Positions 9,560 through 19,030 of a DNA stretch of 64,000 nucleotides are shown piece by piece (the stretch's first letter is position 1; each line of letters opens with the position of its first letter). The DNA is taken from assembly GCA_017621845.1 (NCBI GenBank), contig JAGASI010000001.1:62001-126000 (forward strand), in the 5' to 3' direction. The notes below the pieces were generated by a model. It worked only from the letters and a program-made list of their open reading frames with translations, made no database searches and was not told the DNA's origin. Source of the DNA: Muribaculaceae bacterium. Lineage in GTDB: Bacteria > Bacteroidota > Bacteroidia > Bacteroidales > Muribaculaceae. Position numbers and translations under genes: made by a program.

Positions 9560-10684
9560 TCAGCTGATTGCTTGTGTGAAACGTAGCAGGAAATCGTCAG
9601 CCAGAGCTCGCGTTAGAGTCAACGGCGGAAGCAGGCGGATGACATTGGTCCCGGCGGCTCCGGTGAATACGTGGCTCTGATGAATTAGACGACTACGCAA
9701 ATCCTTAACCGGGTATTCCATCTCAATGGCAATCATAAGGCCTCTACCTCTCACTTCTTTGACACCGGCAAGTCCTTTCAGGTGTTCAATAAGATAGTTT
9801 CCCACAGTCTCGGCATTTGAGACGAGGCCCTGTTCGTCTATAACATCCAATACGGCAAGAGCAGCCGCACATCCAAGGTGATTGCCTCCAAATGTAGTGC
9901 CTAATTGCCCATAAACCGGCTTAAACATCGGTGAAATAAGAACACCTCCCATAGGATAACCGTTGGCAATACCCTTGGCGACAGTTATAATGTCGGGGCG
10001 TATACCAACGTGTTGATGAGCAAAGAAACGACCTGTGCGACCATACCCGCTCTGTATTTCGTCAAGTATAAGGACAGTGCCCGTATCTTGTGTGAGTCGG
10101 CGCAATTCAATCATAAATTTATCATCAGGGATGATAATGCCACCAACGCCTTGAATACCCTCGATAATAACCGCGGCAACATCTCCTCGGCCAATCTCAC
10201 GACGCACAGCCTCAATATCATTCATTGGAACAAAGGTCACGTGCCCCGAACAGTTTACGGGAGCTTTAATCTTAGGGTTATCAGTTGCTTCGACAGCCGC
10301 CGAGGTGCGACCATGAAAAGCTTTATTGAAAGCTATCACACGTGGTCGCCCGGTATGGAATGAAGCAAGCTTGATAGCATTTTCGTTGGCTTCGGCACCC
10401 GAGTTAACCAGAAAAAGGCTATAGTCTACATACCCCGACACTTCGCCAAGTCGCCGGGCAAGTTGTTGTTGTACAGGATTAATTACCGAATTGGAATAAA
10501 ACACCAACTTGGATGCCTGTTCAGCCAATGCTTTTAGATACTTGGGGTGACTATGTCCTATAGAAATAACGGCATGACCGCCATAGAGATCAAGATACTC
10601 ATTACCATTGGTATCATACACCTTACAGTCTGTACCATGGTCGATGGTAATGTCAAATAATGGATAAACGTCGTATAGATTCAT
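9560..10684 (-). CDS. argD: Acetylornithine/succinylornithine aminotransferase (ArgD type)
   Basis: This 374-residue class-III PLP aminotransferase covers the full family length. The PLP lysine is Lys237 in TVAKGIANGYPMGG; the cofactor-binding SGAEANE and the LILDEIQSGYGRTG segment are present. ArgD transaminates N-acetylornithine in arginine synthesis; in Bacteroides-type organisms the acylated intermediate is the succinyl form, so either substrate is possible. It overlaps the end of the upstream secreted-protein gene by 4 nt, an odd partner for an amino-acid enzyme, and no other arginine genes are nearby. Confidence 0.88.
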   Translation of the reverse strand: MNLYDVYPLFDITIDHGTDCKVYDTNGNEYLDLYGGHAVISIGHSHPKYLKALAEQASKLVFYSNSVINPVQQQLARRLGEVSGYVDYSLFLVNSGAEANENAIKLASFHTGRPRVIAFNKAFHGRTSAAVEATDNPKIKAPVNCSGHVTFVPMNDIEAVRREIGRGDVAAVIIEGIQGVGGIIIPDDKFMIELRRLTQDTGTVLILDEIQSGYGRTGRFFAHQHVGIRPDIITVAKGIANGYPMGGVLISPMFKPVYGQLGTTFGGNHLGCAAALAVLDVIDEQGLVSNAETVGNYLIEHLKGLAGVKEVRGRGLMIAIEMEYPVKDLRSRLIHQSHVFTGAAGTNVIRLLPPLTLTRALADDFLLRFTQAIS

Positions 10685-13119
10685 TTTATTAATACTTTTT
10701 GGGCTTTGGACCCTGAGACAAGGATATAAACACCGGGGGTAAGATTGTCAGGAATGACCTGTATGCCCTGGAGGTTATAATATTTAGAAGTAGTTTCGTC
10801 ATAGTGGTCGGCTGTAACCTCACCAATACCCTGGTTATAATTGTTATAATGGGCCGCGACATCGATGAGTTGGAGAGTGTGATCTCCTAAGTATGCCGAT
10901 TTTTTAACGGGATAAAAGCTGATTTTTCTCATTTCGATGGGGTAAGTCGAGAGGTCGTTATGTTCGCCTGGCAACGGTATATCTACCGTGTACTCCCGGT
11001 TGGCTGCAAATGTAGTTCCATCGGGAGGTGAGACAGTAACCATATTTAGCGAGGTGTGATTACGTGTGCGCAGGTCACACTCTACTTTTTCCAACTCGAC
11101 CGATGAAATAAATGTGACCGATAGCCGGTCGGGGAGACCATAGTAAGTGAACTGGTTATTTAAATCAAATTGTGGCGCGCGTATATTGGAATACTTATAT
11201 GTATAAAGGCCATTTTCAAATGATATTGTTTTTATGCCGGTACGAGGTTTTGCTATCCATTTGGACCAATCATCATGGGATAGTTTGGGCGCCGGGGCAA
11301 TCTGAACGTTTACAATTGTCTGATCGGTAAACTCTCCCAATGAACAAGATATCGTTGTTGTGCCATTCTTGATACCACGCAACATTCCATGATGGTCAAT
11401 AGAACATATCTCCGGATCATCAACAGTCCAGCTTAATTCCGTCGGATCATATATAAACTCTTTATCATCAAGCATAGATGTCACCATAGGCATGTATTCA
11501 CGTACATTATCAATATAAATTGGCTTGAGCTTCATAGCGACATCAGTCTCTACGACCTCTATATCGCGTGTAGTGGATATACCGTTATATGTAGCAGTGA
11601 GGTAGCCTTTTACTCCACCCTTATTGGCAATAAAATTAGGTCCGTCACATTTTCCAACACCTTCTGAACAGGCAAGAGTGAAATCAATAACATAGTCATC
11701 TATAAGATCTCCATATTTATTGTACCCCAGTACACGAGGAATCGATGTAGAGTAAGGGGTTACTCTGAGATGTAAGTCGTCAAACTCGATACGAGCAATC
11801 TCATTATCTTCGGGAGCCATTGAATAAGTAAACCACCCGTTAGCTACCGCACGAGGATTACTTTCTGTAGTCTTGTTAACCACATTTCCCAGAATAAGCA
11901 TCTGAGCCGAGCCTCCGGCGTCTACCGATGAGAGGTTGGCACAACCATAGTGCATGGCAATATCACACATCACGTCGGTATTACATCCGGTCGAAGCTCC
12001 ATATTTAGGATCCACCGATTTATCGATGACAATCATATAAAGCGTTTTATTATCAGCCGATGAGCCATATCCGGTACGTGAGTATACTGTACTGTTGTAG
12101 GAATTGTTATTACCCTCAGGAAGTTTAACTCCATCTTTCATACACAGAGAAAGGCCTTGTATCAAATTTTCCATTATAGGTGTTTGACCATTGGTATAAG
12201 AGGTCCATCCATGGTTTATCGTAATCTCATCATCAACCCGAAGCTTGGTAAGCTGCCCGGCATTGCCGCCACGAGCGACCAAAACAGCATCAGCCGTACC
12301 ACGTGTGCCATCTCCCGCATCAGTACGAATATTAGCTACCCGATATCGCACATTAGAACCTACCGATGGGACCTGACCTTCAACCAGATTAAGATAAACC
12401 TCAACGGCATCACCGGGTGCAAGTTGATAATGCTGGGCGTTACTGACGGTGGTAATATTCACCGGTTGAAAAGTTTTATCAGCAGGATAGTAATTATTAT
12501 ATAGACCAATCTCATTTTCGCGTACGACTTTATTGACTTGGATAATCTCTAACTCTCCAAATGGAGATGCCGATACAACTCCTCGCCATTTCATCGGCTC
12601 AATCCACAAATTTTTATAACTGTCAGCACCAATGACACATGTCGCCGCCGGGCCTCCACACCATTGATCAGAATATGCATTTGTTTCAGTAATAATCTGT
12701 CCATTACGCAGGTTCCCCCCAAAAGTGGTACCCACCAAAAGGTCGCTCCATGGAGCTTGATTAGGGACACACCAGAAATTACCGTTAGCACCTGCCGTAA
12801 CCTTATGACGCGTCGAGCTGAGACGTTGAGAGGCCACTTCCATCTCTTCTGTCTTACCAACCATTTCTTGTCCCTGAAATGTCTCGACACGGTTATACTG
12901 ATTATTCATGTCCATCACTACCATATTGACATTAAGAGGATAAGACGGGAGTCTTAGTCTCATATAAGTAGTGCCTGGACCTATATCTCGTTTTAATAAT
13001 GTATCGACACGATGTTCAGTGCCTCCGATGTTAATTGTATTATTTACCGCTGAGACGGGAAAAATTCCAAGGTAGGCCAATACTGATACCAATAATTGTT
13101 TTTTCAAGGGTTGATGCAT
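10681..13119 (-). CDS. Secreted phosphodiester glycosidase-domain protein with T9SS-type tail
   Basis: This 812-residue protein has a signal peptide (about 7-24), a phosphodiester glycosidase domain of the NAGPA/DUF2233 type (about 50-440; GANGNFW near 109, SSVDAGGSAQMLI and NPRAVANGWF near its end), then a bacterial Ig-like segment (WTVDDPEICSIDHHG) and a beta-rich region. The last 33 residues (YYNLQGIQV...PGVYILV...KVLIK) resemble a type-IX secretion sorting domain and closely match the tail of the C10 peptidase at the right end of the window. It is probably exported and surface-bound and may cleave sugar phosphodiesters, by family. The stop overlaps the argD start by 4 nt. Confidence 0.8.
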   Translation of the reverse strand: MHQPLKKQLLVSVLAYLGIFPVSAVNNTINIGGTEHRVDTLLKRDIGPGTTYMRLRLPSYPLNVNMVVMDMNNQYNRVETFQGQEMVGKTEEMEVASQRLSSTRHKVTAGANGNFWCVPNQAPWSDLLVGTTFGGNLRNGQIITETNAYSDQWCGGPAATCVIGADSYKNLWIEPMKWRGVVSASPFGELEIIQVNKVVRENEIGLYNNYYPADKTFQPVNITTVSNAQHYQLAPGDAVEVYLNLVEGQVPSVGSNVRYRVANIRTDAGDGTRGTADAVLVARGGNAGQLTKLRVDDEITINHGWTSYTNGQTPIMENLIQGLSLCMKDGVKLPEGNNNSYNSTVYSRTGYGSSADNKTLYMIVIDKSVDPKYGASTGCNTDVMCDIAMHYGCANLSSVDAGGSAQMLILGNVVNKTTESNPRAVANGWFTYSMAPEDNEIARIEFDDLHLRVTPYSTSIPRVLGYNKYGDLIDDYVIDFTLACSEGVGKCDGPNFIANKGGVKGYLTATYNGISTTRDIEVVETDVAMKLKPIYIDNVREYMPMVTSMLDDKEFIYDPTELSWTVDDPEICSIDHHGMLRGIKNGTTTISCSLGEFTDQTIVNVQIAPAPKLSHDDWSKWIAKPRTGIKTISFENGLYTYKYSNIRAPQFDLNNQFTYYGLPDRLSVTFISSVELEKVECDLRTRNHTSLNMVTVSPPDGTTFAANREYTVDIPLPGEHNDLSTYPIEMRKISFYPVKKSAYLGDHTLQLIDVAAHYNNYNQGIGEVTADHYDETTSKYYNLQGIQVIPDNLTPGVYILVSGSKAQKVLIK

Positions 13120-13170
13120 TTAATTATTCTTTAGAGATGTTTACATGGGTATATTTTAGGATATTCAAGA

Positions 13171-13178
13171 CAAAAATA
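13171..13178 (-). promoter_or_regulatory. -7 element for the secreted glycosidase-argD pair
   Basis: On the minus strand the sequence reads TATTTTTG, matching TAnnTTTG, about 50 nt upstream of the gene start. A -33 TTTG at proper distance is not evident, so the call is tentative. Confidence 0.4.
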
Positions 13179-13186
13179 GTATTTTT

Positions 13187-13220
13187 TTTGCTAACAGTTA
13201 ATACTTTATTTGTAATTTTG
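13187..13220 (+). promoter_or_regulatory. Promoter for the TlpA-like protein gene
   Basis: TTTG (13187-13190) and TAATTTTG (13213-13220) match both consensus elements with a slightly long spacer of 22 nt. The position fits the ATG at 13281 and argues against in-frame starts further upstream, which would precede the transcript start. Confidence 0.65.
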
Positions 13221-13280
13221 TCTTGTGGGTATAATAATAAGCCCATACCCAATGAATATAATCAATTAAGACATAATAAT

Positions 13281-14300
13281 ATGAAACCACTAAAATTTTT
13301 ACTTGCGACCTCCATGATAGCCGGTATGTCTCTGACATCCAACGCCGATGCATACAAAGCAACTGCCAAGCTCAGCGAAGAAGAAGATGGCGCCATGGCC
13401 TACCTTATAAATTATGACACCGGTGACAAGATTGACTCTGTAACCGTCAATGACCAAAATGCTACGTTTGTCGGTAACATAAAAGAGCCGGCAGTCGTCA
13501 GACTTACAATTGACGGTGACCGATATGGGCAATTCATCCTTGAACCAGGCGAATTGACTTTTGACGTCAAGACTCAAACAGTAGAAGGCGGTCCACTCAA
13601 CAAGACATTTACTCAATTCAGCAACCAAGCCGGTGAGTTGGCCCAAAAATTCCGTTCAGCTACCACCAACGCAGACAAAGAGGCTATCTTAGGCGAATAT
13701 AACACCTTGATAGCTAAATATATGAAAGAGAACATCAACAACCCTATTGGTTATATACTGTTTATACAGAGCGCCTATGACATGAGCCCTGCTGAACTCG
13801 AAGCGACAGTCGATGCCACGCCTTCACTCAAGTCATACAAGCGTGTTCAGAAACTCATCGAAGCAAACAAGAACAAGGCAGCAACACAACCCGGAAACAA
13901 GTTTGCCGACTTTGAGATTGAATATGATGGGGTGAAACATCGTCTAAGCGACGTTGTCGGCAAAGGCGATTATGTCCTCGTTGACTTCTGGGCAAGTTGG
14001 TGTGGTCCCTGCATACGTCAGACAGCTGTCATAAAGGATATATATAACGAGTATAAAGACAAGGGACTTAAGGTCCTCGGCGTAGCTGTATGGGACGAGC
14101 CCGACAAAACCAAAGAAGCTATCAAGTCACATGACCTACCTTGGGAGTGCTGGTTCAATGGACAGAACATCCCCACCGACATTTATGGTATATCGGGTAT
14201 CCCCTGCATCATACTCTTCGGCCCCGATGGCACCATCATATCTCGTGACAAACAAGACGATGCCCTCAAAGCCGACGTTGCTGCCGCCATGAACAAATAA
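13281..14300 (+). CDS. TlpA/ResA-like periplasmic thiol-disulfide protein with DUF4369-like domain
   Basis: This 339-residue protein has a signal peptide (MKPLKFLLATSMIAGMSLTSNA), a DUF4369-like beta-sandwich (about 24-120), a helical linker, and a C-terminal thioredoxin fold. The redox motif W-C-G-P-C has cysteines 241 and 244, and the cis-Pro loop is SGIPCIILF. Such proteins reduce or exchange disulfides in the periplasm and are common in Bacteroidetes. The open frame extends about 80 codons further upstream, but the promoter lies inside that stretch and only the ATG at 13281 gives a signal peptide. It stands alone between divergent and convergent genes. Confidence 0.85.
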   Translation: MKPLKFLLATSMIAGMSLTSNADAYKATAKLSEEEDGAMAYLINYDTGDKIDSVTVNDQNATFVGNIKEPAVVRLTIDGDRYGQFILEPGELTFDVKTQTVEGGPLNKTFTQFSNQAGELAQKFRSATTNADKEAILGEYNTLIAKYMKENINNPIGYILFIQSAYDMSPAELEATVDATPSLKSYKRVQKLIEANKNKAATQPGNKFADFEIEYDGVKHRLSDVVGKGDYVLVDFWASWCGPCIRQTAVIKDIYNEYKDKGLKVLGVAVWDEPDKTKEAIKSHDLPWECWFNGQNIPTDIYGISGIPCIILFGPDGTIISRDKQDDALKADVAAAMNK

Positions 14301-14308
14301 TTTATACA

Positions 14309-14369
14309 CTCCATAAAAAACAATTGAGTCGGGAGCGTGTTGCTCCCGACTCAATTGTTTTTTATGGAG
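14309..14369. terminator. Strong bidirectional terminator, perfect 28-bp inverted repeat
   Basis: Two 28-nt arms (14309-14336 and 14342-14369) are perfect reverse complements around a 5-nt loop. The arms begin with a run of A and end with a run of T, so the hairpin ends transcription from both the TlpA-like gene and the convergent DUF2461 gene. Confidence 0.92.
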
Positions 14370-14399
14370 GATATTTATAACCTATTACAAATGTCAGTA

Positions 14400-15080
14400 C
14401 TAACGCTGTCTTAAATCTTCATCAAGACTGTAGGCTATGGCCCGATTAATAAAATCAAGAAATGGCTTGGTTGTCATGAAATCATTCACCATCTTTTCTT
14501 TAAAGTCTGATGAAGCTACATAGGCCTCATCCACGGGTTTAATGAGACAAAAGTTCTTGAACTTAAAATACTCGCTATAAGGCCTATCGGCATCAAAACC
14601 ACGCGGAACACGTTTGAGACACTGTTCTGTATCAAGGGAGAAACCTCGTGCCTGATTCAATGCGGCTTCCAATGTTTGAGCCTGATCCATATCGATATCT
14701 TCTCTCAATATCTTAAGTACCTTAGGTTCTGTATAATAATTGCCGACTGCAAGAAAACTGTTCTCTGGAGCTACACCAATCTGAAAATAATATCCTGAAT
14801 ATGGGCCCTTTTTACCGGTCGGCGCGACATAGCCTCCAAAATGAGTTTTATAAGGACGTTTATCAGCCGAAAATCGTGTATCTCGATAAATGCGCCATGT
14901 GCAATCTGAGGCTGACAATTCCCCAATTGACGAATCAAATGACCGTATGGCAAGAACAACATCCTCGACAAATTTATCAAATCGGAGTTTACACTCGAGA
15001 TATTCAGCCTTGTGTTCATTAAACCAAGCTCGATTGTTATGCTCAGACAATCGTTTTAGGTAATCTAATATTGTATTCAT
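14400..15080 (-). CDS. DUF2461 family protein
   Basis: This 226-residue soluble protein matches DUF2461 (YijD/TIGR02453-like) along its length: LSEHNNRAWFNEHKAEYLE at the start, RIYRDTRFSADKRPYKTHFG in the middle and YYFQIGV after it. The many conserved Arg, Trp and Tyr residues suggest a binding or catalytic site, but no function is known to me. It follows the VanZ-like gene by 30 nt on the same strand and is probably co-transcribed. Confidence 0.85.
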   Translation of the reverse strand: MNTILDYLKRLSEHNNRAWFNEHKAEYLECKLRFDKFVEDVVLAIRSFDSSIGELSASDCTWRIYRDTRFSADKRPYKTHFGGYVAPTGKKGPYSGYYFQIGVAPENSFLAVGNYYTEPKVLKILREDIDMDQAQTLEAALNQARGFSLDTEQCLKRVPRGFDADRPYSEYFKFKNFCLIKPVDEAYVASSDFKEKMVNDFMTTKPFLDFINRAIAYSLDEDLRQR

Positions 15081-15110
15081 ATATAATACTCTTATAAGTT
15101 TAACATACCT

Positions 15111-15515
15111 CTATTTTTTAATCCTGAATATCCGGTTGATTACCGGAGGCGCCATAAGAGCGGCTATGGTTATGCCTCCCCAATCGGCAAGGATGTCATA
15201 AAAGTCGCATGTACGTCCAAGGTCCATCTCCCCTTGTACTATTTCATCAATGATACTGAATATGGCAGTTGCTACCGCAATAGTCCCAATAACTCGTATT
15301 GGCAATCTAACACCGCGTGTTACAACAGTTCTCTTATAATCAAACATGGCGGCAGCTGCAAGTCCACCCATCATGATAGCATGGATGAGTTTGTCAGCTC
15401 CCGGGAATAAGGGTATAGTATTTTCACACATCGGGTCGGGCCACCAGGTGGCATATAGCACCACAGCAAGGGTAAGGGCTGTTGGCCACCACTTAAGTAA
15501 TGTCTTAATATCCAT
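15111..15515 (-). CDS. VanZ family membrane protein
   Basis: This 134-residue protein has four membrane helices and the VanZ-type pattern PGADKLIHAIMMGGLA followed by IIDEIVQGEMDLGRTCDFYDILADWGG... in two pieces, where D-E-x-x-Q and D-x-x-D-x-x-A-D-x-x-G are the conserved acidic positions. VanZ was named for low-level teicoplanin resistance; in most bacteria the role is unknown and this is probably an ordinary envelope protein. It lies between nagA and the DUF2461 gene on the minus strand. Confidence 0.8.
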   Translation of the reverse strand: MDIKTLLKWWPTALTLAVVLYATWWPDPMCENTIPLFPGADKLIHAIMMGGLAAAAMFDYKRTVVTRGVRLPIRVIGTIAVATAIFSIIDEIVQGEMDLGRTCDFYDILADWGGITIAALMAPPVINRIFRIKK

Positions 15516-15540
15516 CCGCTACACATTGGTTGGGATAACA

Positions 15541-15567
15541 AGGGCGTTGCACGATTGACAACGCCCT
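15541..15567 (-). terminator. Hairpin terminator after nagA
   Basis: A 9-bp perfect stem (agggcgttg / caacgccct) with a 9-nt loop lies 33 nt after the nagA stop and 26 nt before the VanZ start. The T-run on the minus strand is weak, so some read-through into the VanZ gene is possible. Confidence 0.6.
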
Positions 15568-15599
15568 CCTATAATTAAACTGATATATAGACTAATATA

Positions 15600-16757
15600 T
15601 CAACCGATATTTACTTCTCGCCCCATCTGTACCACACCGGTAAGATTAAGGTCGGCATCAAACATCATTATGTCGGCATCCTTACCCGGAGCAATCGAAC
15701 CCTTACGGTCATATACGCCCATAATGCGGGCAGGCGTTTCTGAAGCCATGCGCGCGACATCCTCCAATGGGATACCGGCTTTCTGAACAGCTGTTTTAAT
15801 CAGTCGATCCATGGTGGCAATAGACCCGGCAATAGCCGAGCGGTCGGCCAACATACACACTCCATTCTCAATAACCACACGTGGATCCCATGCTGTCTGA
15901 GAATCACTTGCCGCACATGCAAGAGCATCGGTGATAAGTGCTGTACGCTCTACACCCTTGGATTTCCAGATTAGTTTAAGAATTGTTGGGGGCACATGGA
16001 TTCCATCGGCTATCATCTCAACTGTTATACCATCATTGAGATAAACAGCCTCAACAGTACCCTCATATTTATATGGACCTTCTTTGTGATTACCTGTCAT
16101 GGCGTTATAGAAGTGGGTCGCATGTGTAAAACCTGCTTTATAACCGCGCTCAACATCAGTGGCACGAGCAGCAGTATGACCAAGAGATGCAAGTATTCCC
16201 TTGGAACGCAGATAAGAAGCAAATTCATCTGAACCCGGCAATTCGGGAGCGGCATCCCAACGTTTAAGTGACGTGAAATCTTCTACAATGGGTTTATATT
16301 CTTCCGGAGTAGGAACTTTAATATTTTCAGGAAGTTGTCCACCGGCCATCTTGGGATTGAAATACGGTCCTTCGAGATGAACGCCAAGTACACCACTCAT
16401 GGGGTCAGCCATCAATTTATCGCCGGTAGCGAGAGCCTCGCGTATCATGGGAACGGTCGATGAGGATAATGTCGGGAAAATAGAAGTGGTGCCATGTTTA
16501 CGGTGTGCCTCAACAGCTGTCACAAACGCATCCTCGGTACACTCCATAAAGTCGCGGCCACCACCGCCGTGTACATGGATATCTATACCACCGGGGAGCA
16601 CATGAGCGCCCTTGGCATCAATAACTTTGTCAACACCATCTACAGGATTGGAATGGTTGAGGATTGATTTGATTTTTGTGTCTTCAATAAGCACTGAAGC
16701 CTGTTCTTTCCACCCCGAGGGAGTAAGAACATGGCCATTAATAATCTGGGTAGTCAT
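15600..16757 (-). CDS. nagA: N-acetylglucosamine-6-phosphate deacetylase
   Basis: This 385-residue amidohydrolase has normal NagA length. Visible motifs are PGGIDIHVHGGGGRDFME (metal-site histidines), GVHLEGPYFNP (Glu), LGHTAA, THFYNAM, DGIHVPP and LITDAL (catalytic Asp). It converts GlcNAc-6-P to glucosamine-6-P in amino-sugar use and cell-wall recycling. The nagB and transporter genes usually found near it are absent from this window. It has its own well-formed promoter, so it is transcribed apart from the upstream radA. Confidence 0.95.
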   Translation of the reverse strand: MTTQIINGHVLTPSGWKEQASVLIEDTKIKSILNHSNPVDGVDKVIDAKGAHVLPGGIDIHVHGGGGRDFMECTEDAFVTAVEAHRKHGTTSIFPTLSSSTVPMIREALATGDKLMADPMSGVLGVHLEGPYFNPKMAGGQLPENIKVPTPEEYKPIVEDFTSLKRWDAAPELPGSDEFASYLRSKGILASLGHTAARATDVERGYKAGFTHATHFYNAMTGNHKEGPYKYEGTVEAVYLNDGITVEMIADGIHVPPTILKLIWKSKGVERTALITDALACAASDSQTAWDPRVVIENGVCMLADRSAIAGSIATMDRLIKTAVQKAGIPLEDVARMASETPARIMGVYDRKGSIAPGKDADIMMFDADLNLTGVVQMGREVNIG

Positions 16758-16787
16758 ATAGTTTATTCAAGGTTGATAAATGATACA

Positions 16788-16818
16788 CAAATATACAAAT
16801 TTTCTAATACATAGCAAT
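16788..16818 (-). promoter_or_regulatory. Promoter for nagA
   Basis: On the minus strand TATATTTG (16795-16788) matches TAnnTTTG exactly, and ATTG (16818-16815) lies 19 nt upstream as a near -33 element. The nagA start codon is about 30 nt downstream. Confidence 0.75.
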
Positions 16819-16862
16819 AATAATATCGGCTGTATTAAAAAACTCGACCATCTACATTATAA

Positions 16863-18233
16863 CTATGCAAATAACGACTTGAAAGCATCTTCTATTTTTA
16901 CTACAGGATGTAGTTTTATGGACAATTTAGAGGTATCGAAGCCCTTGAGCGAGTTATCAGGAATAAGGATGTCTGTCATACCGAGTTTTTGGGCCTCGAG
17001 TATACGCTGTTCAAGACGGGTAACGGGTCGTATCTCTCCCGACAGCCCCACCTCACCGGTCATGCACCAACCCGGTTGGATTGCCATATCTACATTTGAC
17101 GACAATACTGCACAAATAACGGCCAAATCGATTGCAGGGTCATTGATTTTAAGTCCGCCGGCAATATTGAGGAATACATCTTTGGCAGCAAGTTTAAAAC
17201 CTACTCGCTTCTCAAGTACAGCCAGCAACATATTCATACGTTTAGCATCAAAGCCGGTTACCGATCGTTGAGGCATTCCGTATGCCGCCGATGAGACCAA
17301 GGCTTGTGTTTCTATCATAAAGGGTCTGATACCATCAAGAGTGACACCTATAGCTATTCCTGAAAGCGAGTCATCAACGTGGGTGATAAGCATCTCGGAT
17401 GGATTGGTGATTTCCCTCAATCCTCGCTGACACATCTCGTATATGCCTAACTCGGATGTCGAGCCAAACCTATTTTTTATAGGTCGTAATATACGGTACA
17501 TATAGTTTGAATCACCTTCAAATTGCAGGACGGCATCAACGATATGTTCCAAGACCTTTGGGCCGGCTAAAGCGCCCTCCTTGGTAATGTGACCGATTAG
17601 AATAACCGGGGTTCCCGAAGTCTTGGCATACTTCAAGAGTTGGGTAGCACACTCTCTCACCTGAGATACAGATCCTGCTGAAGACTCCAAAACATCAGAT
17701 GCCACTGTCTGTATCGAGTCAACAATGAGTATACCCGGATTAACATTCTGAATATGCTCAAATATAATCTCAAGCGAGGTTTCACATACGATAAAAACGT
17801 TATCAGATCCACGGCCTATACGGTCGGCCCTCATCTTAATCTGGGAGGCACTTTCCTCAGCTGAAACATATAGTATGGTTTTGGACTTTATCGCCAGTAT
17901 ATTCTGTAAAACAAGTGTTGACTTACCTATACCAGGTTCACCACCTATCAGAACCAAAGAGCCCTGTACGAGTCCACCTCCGAGCACACGATTTAGTTCT
18001 TGACTTGGCATCGGTATGCGTTGCTCACTTTGAGCCTCAATCGAGGATACCGGCATCGGTACACTTCTGACAGCTGAGGCATCATGGGGCGATGCCGAGC
18101 GCGCTGTAGTCGACATCTTTGACTCAACCATCGTATTCCATGCGCCACATTCGGGACATTTTCCTGCCCATTTGGGAGACTCGGCACCACAGCTGGTGCA
18201 ATTCCACACTGTTTTATATTTTGTCTTAACCAT
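16863..18233 (-). CDS. radA: RadA, DNA branch-migration/repair ATPase
   Basis: This 456-residue protein has an N-terminal four-cysteine zinc finger (CTSCGAESPKWAGKCPECG, about 12-30), a RecA-like ATPase with Walker A GGEPGIGKST (about 94-103), the RadA-specific KNRFGSTSELG motif (about 256-266) and a C-terminal Lon-protease-like domain. RadA speeds branch migration during homologous recombination. It lies 6 nt after the SpoU methyltransferase gene and completes the bioB-SpoU-radA run. Confidence 0.96.
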   Translation of the reverse strand: MVKTKYKTVWNCTSCGAESPKWAGKCPECGAWNTMVESKMSTTARSASPHDASAVRSVPMPVSSIEAQSEQRIPMPSQELNRVLGGGLVQGSLVLIGGEPGIGKSTLVLQNILAIKSKTILYVSAEESASQIKMRADRIGRGSDNVFIVCETSLEIIFEHIQNVNPGILIVDSIQTVASDVLESSAGSVSQVRECATQLLKYAKTSGTPVILIGHITKEGALAGPKVLEHIVDAVLQFEGDSNYMYRILRPIKNRFGSTSELGIYEMCQRGLREITNPSEMLITHVDDSLSGIAIGVTLDGIRPFMIETQALVSSAAYGMPQRSVTGFDAKRMNMLLAVLEKRVGFKLAAKDVFLNIAGGLKINDPAIDLAVICAVLSSNVDMAIQPGWCMTGEVGLSGEIRPVTRLEQRILEAQKLGMTDILIPDNSLKGFDTSKLSIKLHPVVKIEDAFKSLFA

Positions 18234-18239
18234 ATATGT

Positions 18240-19010
18240 TTATTGTAAACGGCGTCTGAATTCCGACAAAGTAATCGCTGTAGCTATAGCCACATTTAAA
18301 GACTCGGCAGTGGCCGAACACGATGGATATGAGGGTATCAATAAACGTTGTGTAACCTCTCGGGCAACAGCATCACTTATTCCCCTACCCTCGTTACCCA
18401 TCACAATAATACCATTAGCGGCCAAATCGTTATTATATATAGACTTGCCGGATAGGAAAGTTCCGTATATAGGTATATTTTTATTTGCACGTGTGTGAAG
18501 ATAGCCGGCAAGGTTATCAACATAATGGATAGTGACGCGTGCTATTGAACCCATAGTTGATTGAACGACTTTAGGATTATACATATCGGCCGTATCTGAT
18601 GACGCAACAATATTTTTAACTCCCATCCAATCACACACTCTTATTATAGTGCCAAGATTACCCGGGTCCTGTACACAATCAAGGGCTACAACAAGATCAT
18701 CCTCTCCGAGAGTTGATGGTTTAATATTCTCGGGGATACGATAAACAGCAATAACCTCTGGCACAGACTGTAGACGTGACACACGCTCCATCTCGCCATG
18801 ACTGAGCGGATATATCCTATCCTGTTGTACAGCAACAGCATGTGCTTCAAGCCATTGCTTAGTGGCTATCAGATATTTACACTCAAAGTAATCAATCGTA
18901 TCAAGTACACACTTGGTACCCTCGGCAACAAACAGACCGAGTTCACGTCTGGACTTGACTTTTTCGAGCGAACGGATATCTTTTCGTATCGCATTGGTTA
19001 ATTGAGCCAT
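18240..19010 (-). CDS. TrmH/SpoU-family RNA 2'-O-methyltransferase
   Basis: This protein of about 256 residues has an N-terminal L30e-like RNA-binding part (KVKSRRELGLFVAEGTKCV) and the three SPOUT knot motifs: DPGNLGTIIR, IVMGNEGRGIS and SYPSCSATAESLNVAIATAI. It should transfer methyl from S-adenosylmethionine to a ribose 2'-OH in rRNA or tRNA; the target base cannot be told from sequence. I chose the ATG at 19010 over a TTG three codons upstream. It follows bioB by 20 nt and precedes radA by 6 nt. Confidence 0.9.
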   Translation of the reverse strand: MAQLTNAIRKDIRSLEKVKSRRELGLFVAEGTKCVLDTIDYFECKYLIATKQWLEAHAVAVQQDRIYPLSHGEMERVSRLQSVPEVIAVYRIPENIKPSTLGEDDLVVALDCVQDPGNLGTIIRVCDWMGVKNIVASSDTADMYNPKVVQSTMGSIARVTIHYVDNLAGYLHTRANKNIPIYGTFLSGKSIYNNDLAANGIIVMGNEGRGISDAVAREVTQRLLIPSYPSCSATAESLNVAIATAITLSEFRRRLQ

Positions 19011-19030
19011 ACCTATCAAAATGCTTTAAA

